From positions 3,593,400 through 3,657,399 of the forward strand of contig JAZBQD010000026.1 in the NCBI GenBank assembly GCA_036583965.1: a stretch of 64,000 nt of DNA. The letters run 5' to 3'. The DNA comes from Prunella strophiata (lineage: Eukaryota > Chordata > Aves > Passeriformes > Prunellidae). The translations under genes and the position numbers were made by a program. Positions 1 through 11,732 of this stretch are shown piece after piece. A model generated the notes under the pieces. It ran no database searches and was not told the origin of the DNA. It saw nothing but the letters and a program-made list of their open reading frames with translations. The first letter of the stretch is position 1, and the number at the start of each line of letters is the position of its first letter.

Positions 1-2179
1 TGCTGTGGCTGCAAGGGGAGGGATTCAACTTGGTTTTTAGATTCTTGGAAAAGCTCTTCCAATGGAGGGCCATATGCCCAAGACTTGTTCAGGCTGCTGG
101 CAGTGTCAGAGACCTCTGAGCAGGGGAGGCAGCATTTGGTGAAGGCATCTCAGGGCAGAGTAAGAGATGTTGCTCCTGGGGAACTGGGTGTGACTGTTGC
201 TCGTGGAAGAACAGGCCTCAAGAGAAGCATGGTTCTCATTGCCTCTGACTGTTGTTAGCAGTACTTAAATGTGTAAATCTTGGAATGTTCTTCAATACGA
301 GCCATTTAAAATCCTGAGTCACTTCTGTCTCCGGATATGCCTGTCTCACTGATTCTGTTTCATGCCTCTTCTCAAATCCAAGGCAGCTCCTGCCAGCAGC
401 TGAATCAGTTTGGAAAAGAGGAAGAACAAGTATTAGGAAGATTTCTGCTCTCAGCCTCAAGGCCATCAATGTCCTTGAGCAGGCCATGTCCCCTGTCTGG
501 GCATGGTCATCCTGCTGTATTCTCCAGTAGAGCATCACCTCCCAGGGGGAAGATGGTGGGCCAGACCCTTGGGGTTCTTAACTAAGGGAATGGTGGCTTG
601 GGACTCCCTCTGGGCTCTTCCCTGTTCCCTTGCCAACACTCTTTTGTTCACAAGCATATAAATGAGGAACAGAAGACGTGGCTTGGAGGAAACATGGATG
701 TAAGCAGGAATTCCGTGTGAAGAACTATGGCCAGATTTGTTGCTTGCAGGGCTCTCCCTTAGCTGACCATGCCCTGAGCAGGACACTGGATTAGCTGCTG
801 GTGTCCTGAAATCTCTTCCAATTCAAGTTTTCCTGTGATCCTATGATTTGTCCTAGTTTTGGAGACCAGCAAAAAGCTCCTCTGCCAGCGTGCACACACA
901 GCTGTCTTCTTGAGTGATGCTTTATATTATGGCAGGAGGAATTCAATGCAGAAAGAGACTTTTTTTAAATGGCAACAGCCCTACACCATGTACTGGGTGC
1001 TGTCATTCATGTGTGAACAGCCTAAGGACAATTAAAATGTTGGCTGTCCACACAAAATCTCTAAACTTAGGTCTCTGCTGCTCAGGCAAAATATTTTTCA
1101 GAGGACACAAAATAACAGCTTGAAGGTCTTGCTGCTTCTGCAGAATTGTCCTGTGAGTATTTAATCTCCATTGTCTGGGGTTGGATGTGATGTTGAGGGC
1201 TGGAGAAACTTATCTTGATTAGGGTTTGTGGTGGTTCAGAGTTCCTGTAAGTGAGCCAAGCATTGCAGTAACACTAAAGATGCTCTGGTCTAAAACATGG
1301 CAGATTTGATTGTGGGGGCAGTGACCAGTTTTTGTTCGAGATGTTGGTCTTCAGATCCTTGGAGCTCCTCAGGTCTTGCCTGTGGACCCTGCCCAGCAGA
1401 AGGAAAGCAGAACTCGACTGGCATTTAACCTGCTGCTTACAGATACATCTGGATACATGGATTAGTAAAGGCCATCCTCAGATGACAGCGAGATGGAATT
1501 TGGCTTTGAAAGAGAGATGAGGTTCTCTTCCTACTGTCCAGGAATGTCACTCCTGTCTCACCAAAGTCAGGATGGCTGTGTTCTGCAGGGATGAGGTAGA
1601 GCCCTGATTGCCCCTAACTTTCTCCTGGAAGCAAGAACTGGGTCATTTTCTAATACCTCAATGCAGAGAACTGACAGTTAAATTGGATTTAATCACCCAT
1701 GCCTTGAGGGCCCTTGTCCTGAAGTACGTTTCTGTGTTATTTTAAGTATTCAGAACCCAGAGTGTTTTCCAGAGGAGCTCTGGGGTGGTCAGCAGTGCCT
1801 GCAGTGATGCTCCATTCGCCCACCCCACACCTCAGTGCTGGAGGGCTGGTTCTGTACCCTGGAGTCAGCTGCGGCTGAGCCTTGCGCTGCTGAGCAGGGA
1901 GAGCTCTGCAGGGACAATATATTTTGAGTGTGCCTCACTGTCAGCTCTCGCCTTCCCAGCCTCGCTGCCGTGTGCCTCTGCAAAACCTCCCCGAGCCCAG
2001 CCGGCTCTGGCCAGCCCTTCCTCTGGGATCCCCGCATTTCCACACCGCTTCTGCCCTTGCCTTCGCTGCCCACTCCTCGCTGCATTTTAACCCCTCTTCC
2101 TCCTCTCCCCTTCCCCGCGTTTTCCCCCTCTGCCTGTCGTTTTATTGCGATATAAGCATCGGCGAGCCCAACTCGTGGG
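1..2179. other. Upstream flank, no gene seen
   Basis: No exon-like reading frame, RNA gene or strong repeat is visible apart from a short CR1-like tail near 800-849. Short open frames show no recognisable domain. Base composition is ordinary until the CpG island begins. Confidence 0.6.
800..849 (+). mobile_element. Short CR1 LINE 3' tail fragment
   Basis: The string ctcttccaattcaag followed by tgtgatcctatgatt resembles the terminal segment of avian CR1 elements, which end in tandem ATTCTATG-type octamers. Only about 50 bases are recognisable, so this could be a chance or very old match. Confidence 0.45.
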
Positions 2180-2517
2180 CCAAACTTCCCTGCCCCGGCG
2201 GGAGACCCGGGGTTCGGCCGGGCCTGGCAGCGCGGAGGCAGCTTGGGGTGCTGCCCACCTCCTCGCAGAGCATCAGCGCCTCGAGGAGCTCCCCCCTTCA
2301 ACAGGTAGGGAGCAGCCAGCCCTGCTCTGCTCATCCTCCTGCGCCGAAAGGATGGCGGTGCTCTGAGGCCGGGGCTGGGCGGAGGACCCCGGAGCATCCA
2401 TCGCTCGGGGAGGTGGCTCCGAACCGGGGCAAGAGACAGCGACCCATCCCCGCTGCCTACGCTGCGGGGCGGGCGGCTCGGCACAAAGCGGGTGGGTAAA
2501 CCCTCCTCCGGGGCGCG

Positions 2518-2548
2518 GGGAGGAGGAGGAGGAGGAGGAGGAGGAAGG
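2518..2548 (+). repeat. (GGA)n microsatellite in the promoter island
   Basis: About ten GGA triplets in tandem lie next to the probable exon 1. Purine tracts like this are common in avian neuronal promoters and can form triplex or G-quadruplex structures. Length polymorphism is expected. Confidence 0.9.
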
Positions 2549-2559
2549 CGGGGGGATGC

Positions 2560-2743
2560 TGCTCCCCTCCCTCCCTCGCTCGCTCGCTGTCTGCCTCGCT
2601 CGCCGCGGCCGGAGCAGCGCGCAGGCGGCACGGGCAGCCCCGGCCGGGCGGCACGGCGGGCTGGGCGCGGAGCCCTGCGCAGTGCTGCGGAGCCCGGCGG
2701 GCTCCGGCCGCCCCCCGAGCCCCCCGCCGGGGCAGCGGCGCCG
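2560..2743 (+). other. GABRA3: Candidate non-coding exon 1 (5' UTR) of GABRA3
   Basis: A strong consensus donor (ccg|gtgagtg) begins at 2744 inside the CpG island. The first coding exon has a splice acceptor upstream of its ATG, so an upstream non-coding exon is required. The 3' end at 2743 is supported by the donor; the 5' end shown is arbitrary. An alternative, weaker donor (acag|gtaggg) begins at 2305 and could end a different first exon. Confidence 0.5.
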
Positions 2744-5700
2744 GTGAGTGCGGGCGGGCGCGTCCCCGCTCCCCCGGGGCTCCGCGCGTCCCCGGCGGGG
2801 GCGGACGGGGGGCAGCGCGGAGCCGGGCCGGGCACGGGATGGGGCTGCCGGGGGCTGCGCCGGCCCCCGGGTGTTGTCTGGGGGTCGCGGACAATAGGCG
2901 GAGCGAGGAGGGAAGGGGGGGCTCGGCGGGCGGCCGCGGGTTCGGAGCATCCCTGCTCCCGCGGCAACTCCCGCGCGTGTCGGTCCGGAGCGGAGCCGTG
3001 CCCCCGTGCTCCCCGCCGGGCATCCAGCCCGCCCGGCTGGCACTGATGGCTGGAGAACGGGGAGAGCGGCTGCGGGGAGAAATGCCTGGAGGAGGACGAT
3101 CCTGAGCCCCCCTGGCTGGAGCCGGACGGGGAATGCAGGGGAAGGGCTGAGCGGGGAGAAGGGGGTAGTAAAGCAAAGTCAAATTTCCCCCTGAATCCTG
3201 CAGCCAGGCCTAATGGGCACAGATGCTGGGGAGGGGAGATGGCACAGATGTTGGGCTGGGGAGGGAAAGGAGTTTTGGGGGCTGCAGTTTCTGAGGCTGG
3301 TAATGAGGGGAGAGGGGAAAAGAGCTCTAGGTCTTTTTTCTTTCTCCCAGAGTTACTAGGACTGAGATATGGATCATTAAAAGGGAATAGCCTAATGCAA
3401 TTAAGTGGCAGACAGTCCCCACTGCAACACTTAGCCATTGTTCCTCACTCTGCCTTCTGCCAGAATGGTTCTCGCCTGGACAAGAGAAGTACAATTGAAC
3501 AAATAGTTCATTTCCCTGGCCAATTGCATCTGTAGTGTCTCCCTCGAATCTGCTACTGACTGGCTGCAAATGCAGCAGCGTCCCCAGGCAGAAACAGAGA
3601 ACCAGGACCCTCTGGTGAGGTTCCCGCTGCCGTGGGCTGGCAAGAGCAGCTCCCAGTGGCTGCTCACCCGAGTTGTTCTGATGGCAACAGCAGAGCAGGT
3701 TTGCTCCCTCACCTCTCCATCCCCTTAGTGCCCTTCTGGGGAGCGCAAAGGAAAAAACCAGCAGGTGCTGAGGCAGGACCAGCCCACAACTGGAAGATGC
3801 TACTTGTGGTTCAGGCAAGTCTTTTCTGTAGTCTGCCTCTTAACTTTTTCCTTGCCCTGGAGGATGCGGGATTGTGAGGGGTTTTGAGGTGATGCTGTTT
3901 CGGTGGAGTTTGGCCAGGCTGCCCTTCAGCCCGTGCCCGCGGTGCCCCGCAGTGCACAGAGGCAGCAGTGCTGGAGCCTGACCCCGCCGCTGCTCTCCGA
4001 GGGAGCTGCGAGCAGCTGGAGGGATTGCAGCTGCACCTGGGCCCTCGGCACACGCTTGCCTGGAGGCGGCTGTGTCCTTTCCCCTGGAATCTCCTCCTGG
4101 TTCTCAGCGTGCAGCCAGCCCCGAGCGTGGGGAGGCACAGATGCATTGTCTGCACTGCTGCGAGACACCCTCGGCACAGGGGGACTGCTGCTTTTCCTCG
4201 CTTTGGAGCTTCTTATCACAAGTCTGCATCATGGAGCTTTTCTCCTTCTGTTCTTTCTCCTTTCTTCTCCCTTTGTCTGTAGACTGCCACCTGTCCCACT
4301 TCACTCTCAGCTTCTCCTTTGCCTTTTCCTGCTTAATGTGTTCTTTCACCTCGGTTTTTTTTTTTTTTTTTTTTTTGTCTAAGTAGACCATGTCCTCTTC
4401 AGCCTGCTTCTCTCCACACTGGAGACAGAGCCCAGCCCCTCATCTCAGTCCGAGTATTCCTGCCAACTGTTTACAAAAAGTAGCACAATACCCAGGCTGA
4501 ACACTGACATAATTACATACCCAGCCAGAGAGTGTAGTAAATAATCCAGCTTTTCAGGCTTTTGCCCAGTGGTGAGTCTTTTGCCATCTCCTCTGCCCAT
4601 GGGCTAAATGTATTGTACTTGGCTTGCATTCACTCGTATTCTGGAAGCACGGAGTCAGCGCAGCCGTGTGTGGCATCAGAGTGGATGTACAGGGATGCCT
4701 TGCACCATACACACTCCCCGTGCCTGTGTGCATCCTGTGTCTCTGTCTGCTCCTGGGGCCAGGCTCTCACAGTCGTGCTGGGCTCCTGTGGGGGCTGCCA
4801 GGACAAGGAGGCTGCAGAGGTGTGGGGATTGTTCCATCAGCGAGGGGAGGATGGCTCTGGGGTGAAGGTCAAAAGCGCCAGCAAAAAAACGTGGGGCTTG
4901 GTGCACAGTGTTAGCACTGCTGGCCAGTTTTCCAGAGGTTGGTGTGTACATGGAATTGCAGATACACAGAACTGTGAATATTGTCAGCACGGTTGTATTT
5001 CCAGTTGTGATTGTGAGCCTGAGTCTGTCTGCAGTTGCTTTGATTGTGAGTCAGTCTGTCTGCAGTTGCAGTAGCTGTGAATCAGTGTCTGCCTGTAATT
5101 ATGTGGGTGAATCAGTGTTGGCTTGTTACACTATGAGTGCAAACGGTTTCCCATAGCAGTTGTGGGTGTGAATCACTCTACAGTCCCTCTGGATGTGTTT
5201 TTGAGTAGAGAGATGCAATACTTGGATTAATTTTGTTTTGATGAGGAAAAACTGTCAAGCGGCTTCTCATTTTGGAAAATTAAAGCTGGGTTGGGAGTTG
5301 GGCACAGACCTTATTCCTTCGTTACCAGCAGAACAACTTACAGAAGAAATCCACTTTAAGGCTTGCTCCCAAGATTTACACGTTGATCTAAACCTTTAAT
5401 TTCTTTGCCTGGTGCCTCTGCTTCCGAGTGTCTTCTTCTGCTGGCATCCCTTGCAGAGCTGCAGACAACACATTTGATAACCATCACATGTGCCTCGTAC
5501 CTTCTGTGTGTGGCAGATTCACAGGAAGGTTGTTTATGGCTCCTACAGTGCCTGTGTGTGTGCAGGGACGAGCCAGTGTGTGCCTCTTGGGTAGGTGAGC
5601 ACAAACATTTCCATGCTCAGGAGTCAAGGACTGTGTGGTTCCTGTGCCACGTACCCCTTGCTGTGAGCCAGGGCTGTTTCTCTATGTAAGTGGCAAACAG

Positions 5701-8700
5701 CAAGTTGGATTCAGGAGGATGGAGGTGCTGCTGCCTGTTTCTTGGTCTCTGATGTCTCTAAAACGCTGTAGCAGCTTCTGGCCTTCAGCAGCATCTGTAC
5801 AGCACCAGACAACTGAACTAGGCAAGCTGGAGAAATCTGGGCGACCTCAGGTAATGGAAGCAGAGCATTGGGCTGGATCCAGGCTCCCAAAGGCAGCCTG
5901 GCCCCGTGCTGGCTGCTGCAGGTAGAGCTGGGAGCTGGCAGGGCTGGGCTGCTGAGCTGGGTGTCTGTGCCTGTGCTGTGCAGCACACACGGGCATCCCA
6001 GCGAGCTCATTTCAGAACAAAGGGATGCAAACAACCTGGGAAGCGAAGGGATGCCAGACAGGGGTCTTGTGAAGCACCACAGTGCCTTACTCAGCCATTT
6101 CTGGGCTTCCAGATGAACTGGGGCTGCTCATTGCTGCCCCTGCCCTCAAATGAAATGATGTTTTTGTTCCAAGGGACCCTCCTTTTTAGCTGGAGTGATT
6201 GAGAATTGAAGAAAACCCTCCCCAGCAGGGACACAGGGCAGCGTGTGCCTCGCCTGTGTTTATTGCTGCTGCACTGAGCACTTGCTGGCTGCTGTCTCTG
6301 CAGGGAGAGCTCGGAGCTTTGCTCAAAGAGGCATTAAAGAGGCACAGCAGTGGTCACCAGAAGCCTGGTGTGCTCTCATAGGGTCAGGGACAGCTGAACA
6401 GAGCCCAGCCCGTGCAGGCTGGATGATTCTGCAGTCCTTGAGGGGTGCTGAAGAACCTCTCCTGCTCCCCGGGACCTGTTTTGGAGAGTCTCCAGTGCAA
6501 TGAGGAAAGGCTTTAATGAGCTTCTTGTGCTGTGCAAGTGCTCCTGAATTTAGGGGTAAATATGCAGGTGTTGTGAGGTCACCTAGAGCACTGTGCTTGG
6601 CTGTGCTGCCCTGCAGGTGGGCAGATGGTGCTTGGCACCACCAGGGTCTGGTTTACCCTCTTCTTCCTGCACAGAAGTGCTTTGATCTGAGCTTTTGGGA
6701 CGAGGCTGCCTCTTCTTCCCAGTCTGATTTCCAGCTGGCTCCCAGCATCAGCTCCTCACTGCACAGCCCTCTCTGAGGTACCTGACTTGACAGAAGATGT
6801 GCAGCTGCTGCAGGTCCTGGAGGCTCAGTGGGAGCTCTCAGTGCTCTGCTCCCCTCCAGCTGATGCCACTGGTGTCCATGCATGGCACATGGGGATGCTG
6901 ACACCACAGGTGGACAGCATCTCTGGATGCAGTGGTGGGGTAAATTTGTCCTTTGGGCTGGTTTCTGAATGCTGTCTGCCTGGTGAGACTATTGCTGAGA
7001 GAATCAGATGGTTCCCCTAGCTGTGCATCTTCCCAGGAGGCAGTAATTTGGGTGAGATTCTCCTGTGACTCTCACAAAGGTGCCCAGGTGGGTTTATGGG
7101 TCTCTTCTGCCTTCATTTCTTTTCTGGTGCTTGCAGTATCCCCCTCTCTGGCCATTCTCTCAGGTTTTTTTGCAAGCTTTATCTTTCAGTTTCCACCTCC
7201 AGAGTTCTGTGTCTCTCCCTTGTCAGCAGTAAGCCTGTGCTAATCACTCTTTCCTAGGAAGGCACTTCAGAATATTTAATGGTTTCTAGAATAAGGATTT
7301 CTGGGAAGATCAGGCTCAGCGTGCCAAGTCAGGAGATACCCAATGTTGGCATAGCTACTAGAGTACCTTGCTGATTTGGAAGTTTCCAGCACTTTTTTTG
7401 GTTCCCAAACCCACTTCAGTGGGAGCAGGGGCTGGAGCATGTTGCTGTCATGAGGGAAGGAAGGAAGGAAGCTTTTCCAATTCCTTGTTCACAGCACATC
7501 CAACAGGAAGACTGTATTTCCCTGGAGTGCTGTTGTGCTAGGATGCTCTGGAGATTGGACAGATTGTCTTGGAGAGGAGTGGGAATGTTTGTGAAGCCCT
7601 TAGGTGTGTGCTTATAAAGACACCTGCCAAATTCCATGTGTTGTGAACTTCAAGTATCACCGGATTCCAGCTGCAGGGTGTCAGCAGAGCTCTTAGGAAA
7701 TCTGCATTGGATTCAGCTGTGGAGGTTACCAGCAACTGCACAATTAGTGCTGAGTGCATTTGCTAACTGTGCCATTAAGGAGTGAGCAGTGGACAGATGG
7801 AGGAAGGAAGAAGTGCAGGGCTGCTCTGAACACACACCATCCCTCCAGACTCCATCTTGCACAGACACAGAGGAGAGCCACAAGCTCTGGGCAAGATGTT
7901 CTTTAACTCATATGGAAGAGGGGGGGTCAGTCTAAAGAGTTGTAGCACTCTTTTCTGAGCTTGAAAATGTTGTTGTTCTGCACTTCTTTCTTCATGGACA
8001 CTGTGCAGTTTTCCCTTCAGCAAGTCCTAGTAAGACATTTGGGTTTTTTTCCTTCTTTGAGGCTGTTAACAGCCAATTAACATTCCTAAACCCTCGCTTG
8101 GTTACATGCAGTTGAACGCACGTTGCCTGCATCCTCCCTCCCCTTCCCGAGGATCAGGGATCCCTGCAGGTATTCAGATCAAGGCGTTGGCTGATTCAGA
8201 GCTTTCCTGAGTGGGAAGTGACAGCCTAGCACGAGGAGGACAGCCCCAGCACGGCTGGAGGAGCTCCAGTGCTGCTTTTCCTGGGGCACTCTCATGGGTG
8301 TCCCCATCCCTTCCCTGGGCACCAGGGGACCCCTTTGCCTGCTCTGCCATCAGCACCCTCTCCAAGAGCTACTCTTGTGTGCTAAAATCTGAGGAGCTCA
8401 GTTACTGGGCTGTTGAAACCTCGAGAGTTGATTTTATTAGGGAGGCTGTGTGGCCAGTAGCTGTTGGGCTCCTAAAGCACTTGTACCAGTTGGGTTCTTG
8501 TGTGTGCCTGTGGCTGGGCTTGCAAGAGCCCCAGGAAAAGGGAGAAGTGATGCTGAGAGCTGCTGTGCCACAGGAACCACACAAGGATCTGCCTATGGGA
8601 AGCTTTGGGTGATCCCCTGGACTGTCTGAATGGTGAAATCTCCTCCTCTGCAAAAGCCTCCTTGTATTTTCCAACACATTTCCTGCTTGGCAGCAGGGTG

Positions 8701-11604
8701 ATGAGCAGGACTGGCTCTGCTTCTCAATCCATCTCCAAGTGTGAAGTAGCCATAGAACAAGGAAAACACCCTGCAGCCTCTTCTGTCCAGCTTCCCAAGA
8801 AAAACACAAGGCATGGACCAAAGGAAAGTGGCAGGAACCAGTGCCAAGCTGTTCTCCATGCTGTGTTGTCCTCCCCAAGTCCCTGAGTGCAGCCACAGCA
8901 AAGCCCCATTTTGGGGACATTCTCAGTGTGAACAAACTGAGATGTGACTGGCAAAATGTCTGCTTGGGCAAGTAGTGAAAACAGATTTTGCTCCAGTGCA
9001 GGTATGTAGAGCTGGTTCTGATGCTTCAAATAAGATTTAAGCACAAATTTGACTTAATTCAACACCCTTGTTGTCCTTGGCTAGCATCTTCCTCATCAGA
9101 ACTATCCAAAGTAGAAAATGAACCTTCATCTCTGTATAATATTGAAGGAAAACTCTATGAACAAGGTTTGGTGAAAATGCAGTTGTTTGGAGCTTCTTGG
9201 CACAGACAGGACAAACCCACATGGAAGGTGTTCTGGATTTTGTCACTGTTCCTGACCCTCCAAATTACCTTTTTCCTCCATTTTCTGGTACTCTTTGGGT
9301 TTTTTGGGTTTTTTTTGGTTTGTTTTTTTTTTTTTTTTAGCTTCACTTTCCCACTGTTGGTGCATAATCTGCTCCACCCATGTTTTCACCAAATCTGATA
9401 AAGATGGTCCCAAATGTTCTACAGGAGCCACAACAGCTCCTGCAGAGCCAGGAGGCAGCTGCTGCAAATCCAAAGTGTCCTCATTTGTGTGGGGATCCCT
9501 GGTGAAAGTCTGCTGTCTGTGCAAATTCTGTCCAAACAAAGCATTTTTTGAAATCAGCAGTTGAATGGGAAAATGTTGATTTCAGTGAAAATTTTCAGTG
9601 GTGTTTTGGGGAGGGCACAGGATAGACAGCAATGGTTCTTTTATTTTTTTTTTTTTTTTCTTTTGGTTAGTATTTGAGATTGCTTTAGAGAAAATAAAAT
9701 CAATTAAATACTATTGTATAATATGCAAGTTGAAATGAAATGAAAGGGAAAAGTTGAAAGGAAATCCTTTGAGAAACTGCTTATTGAAGAAGTTCTGAAT
9801 TTGCCTTGTAAGAAAAATCAACATTTTATCTGTCCTTGTCGAGATTTAGAGCAAAGTCTCCCCAAAACGTTGGAATTTCCCACAGAACAGATGTTCAGCC
9901 AGTCAATTTGTGCTTCACCAGCAAATACTTGAATTTCCAAGACTGTGTGTCCCTTCTCAGCTGGCAAGTGGGGAGAGCCAGGGGAGGCATCCCAAATCAG
10001 AGCTTTTCTCACCAGAGCCATGGCTGTGTCCATGCCAGAGGATGAGCTTCCCTGGGGGGCATTCAGGTGCAATCCTGATTAATAAAGCCTGAGCACACTG
10101 TGCCTCAATTAATCTGTGCATTAATTTCTGCAAGGATTTTAAGTGACTGATGGGGAGGAAGGTAAAGGGAACAAGGGCCAAATGCTGGATTGGTTGGTTG
10201 GTTTTTTTTTTTCCCCTTGTACCTGCTGTTAGTGAGTGTTTTGCCAGAACAAAAGCTGAGGTGGGTGGTAAGGACTGGTGGTGTCTGGCTCTTACCTTCT
10301 GCCTGCCTGGCAGCTGGTGTGCTCTTAGAGCTAAAAAACAAGGATCAGGCACAGCCTCCAGGGAGACTGTAGGGCCCCATTGCTGTGAGGAGACCAGCTA
10401 AATGCAAAAATGTGATAAAACACACGAGCCAGCCTGGCCTGGTGCCTCTTCTCCAGGTGCACACTGAGGACATGTGTGATCTCCAGGTGTTTCCATGCTG
10501 CTGGGCTGAGCCCTCTGCACAGGATTTCTGCTGGGAGTTCTCCTCTCCCACATCTCTGTGCAGAAACCCCTTGGCAGCACCCAGATAGTTCCCCTGCCCC
10601 TTCATCCTGGGCCAGAACTGCCATCCAGCTGCTGGGGTTTGGCTCTGCAGCCAGCACCTCCTTCAGTGCTGGAGGGAGCTGCCTGAGGCTCTGCAGCGTT
10701 GAGTGGAGAAATCCAGAGGTCACATTTGGCTGGCACCAGCACCTTGCCCTGGTTTCTTCCTGCTGTGATTGACTGGAGCCTTCACTGCTGGCTCTGGGGG
10801 CTCAGAGTGGGGCTGGCTGTGCCTGGCTGAACCCCCTGGGTACCAGACAGGGAGCGCTGCGAGGGGGAGATGTCACGACAAGCTGTATTTATCCAGGCTG
10901 TTGCTTGGCAGTGCTGCTCCAAGGTGCATCAACATAATGAGATACATAAAAGGAGAAGGCAGTTAAATGTGCAATAACATCACAATAAAAGTAAAACTGA
11001 GCATTAATGAAAACTCTGAGCACACTAAGTATAGTATCGTCGAGCGCTCCCACCACCTTGGGCCTCGGTGGTCAAACTTAATAATAATTTCTGGCAGTGT
11101 CATTACCAGAATTAAATGAGGGTTTAACTGTCTAGAAAAAGATGTTGGGGAAAAAAAAATGGGTCTTGAGGCTTCACAAGTGGCTCTGCTGTGTGGATAT
11201 CATTGAGGTAGCAGAGCTACTGGGTGAGTGGGGACTGCTGCAAGGGGCAGGGTGTGACTGAGCCTGCAGGGTGAGGTGGAGGAACAGCCAGTGTGGTCAC
11301 TTTGGAGAGTGAGCTTTGCACTTGCTGCTGAAGCACCTGGGGAGCTGCAGGGTCTGCTGTGAGGGTGGGGTGAGGGTTTTAATGTGTGTGCCTGCTTGGC
11401 TCTGCTGTGATGCAGCTTGCCCAGGGCCAGCAGTGCTCCAGCCCATGATGCTGGGTTCAGTTCCTGAGGGTTTCCTGAGATTTCAAATACAGGACCCCAG
11501 AAATACTGACTGCTGCCCAACATGAAAAACTGAACTGTTTGCTTTTCCCTAGTAACTGAAATATCTTTTCTCTCCTCTCATTCCCCTCTGTCCCTCCCTG
11601 GCAG
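2744..11604 (+). other. GABRA3: Intron 1 of GABRA3
   Basis: This is about 8.9 kb between the candidate exon 1 donor and the exon 2 acceptor. It holds T-rich tracts (about 4354-4377 and 9299-9340), a short GGAA run near 7457, and a degenerate GTGAGTCAGTCTG tandem array near 5003-5125. The AT-rich stretch 10930-11130, with an embedded CpG-bearing segment, looks compositionally distinct. No additional exon was recognised. Confidence 0.6.
5003..5125 (+). repeat. Degenerate tandem array, ~32-bp period
   Basis: Three to four imperfect copies of a unit like gattgtgagtcagtctgtct gcagttgc follow one another, decaying toward the 3' side into ggtgaatcagtgttggc. This looks like an old minisatellite within intron 1. 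Confidence 0.65.
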
Positions 11605-11643
11605 GTTTGGAGGCTCGTTTTGCAGTGGCTGCACGCTGACACC

Positions 11644-11732
11644 ATGGCACTGAGGCTCCTGGGAATGGGGCCCTTCTCCCTCCTCAGCCTTGGAGTCCTG
11701 CTCCTGCTTCTGGCTCTCCCTGCTGATGCTGG
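11644..11732 (+). CDS. GABRA3: GABRA3 coding exon 2: start codon and signal peptide
   Basis: The exon begins at 11605 after a cag acceptor (a second possible acceptor ends at 11625), and the ATG at 11644 sits in a strong Kozak context (gacaccATGG). It encodes 29 full codons plus two bases: a short N-region with Arg4, a long hydrophobic core (LLSLGVLLLLLALP) and a small-residue cleavage region (ADAG). This is a textbook signal peptide that would route the subunit to the ER. The donor gtaagg at 11733 leaves phase 2, which joins exactly with exon 3 to give Gly30. An alternative donor at 11741 would add an in-frame stop. Compared with human alpha-3 as I recall it, the ~18-residue stretch between signal peptide and exon 3 is missing and the signal peptide is unrelated, so this could be a lineage-specific exon. 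Assignment is strong on phase and position but not on sequence identity. Confidence 0.75.

Larger units (their letters stand above)
2180..3110 (+). promoter_or_regulatory. GABRA3: CpG island promoter of GABRA3
   Basis: This is a dense GC and CpG block of roughly 0.9 kb, the most CpG-rich unique sequence in the window, lying upstream of the first coding exon. It contains a GGA run, CTCG repeats and several GC-box-like stretches, and it has no in-frame link to the receptor. A weak TATA-like string (gatataagc) lies just upstream at about 2149. Such islands usually mark vertebrate promoters. The exact start site and direction are inferred from the downstream plus-strand gene. Open frames of up to about 550 codons on both strands here reflect high GC, not coding. 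Confidence 0.75.

Noticed and set aside
1789..3438. Minus-strand open frame of 549 codons in the CpG island, and several overlapping plus-strand frames
   Set aside because: Composition is Arg/Pro/Ala/Gly/Ser-rich with no domain, which is what GC-rich DNA gives by chance. A promoter with non-coding exon fits better.
9299..9340. T/G-rich tract as telomere-like or G-quadruplex repeat
   Set aside because: It is an irregular TTTTGG/poly-T run without a regular TTAGGG-type unit.
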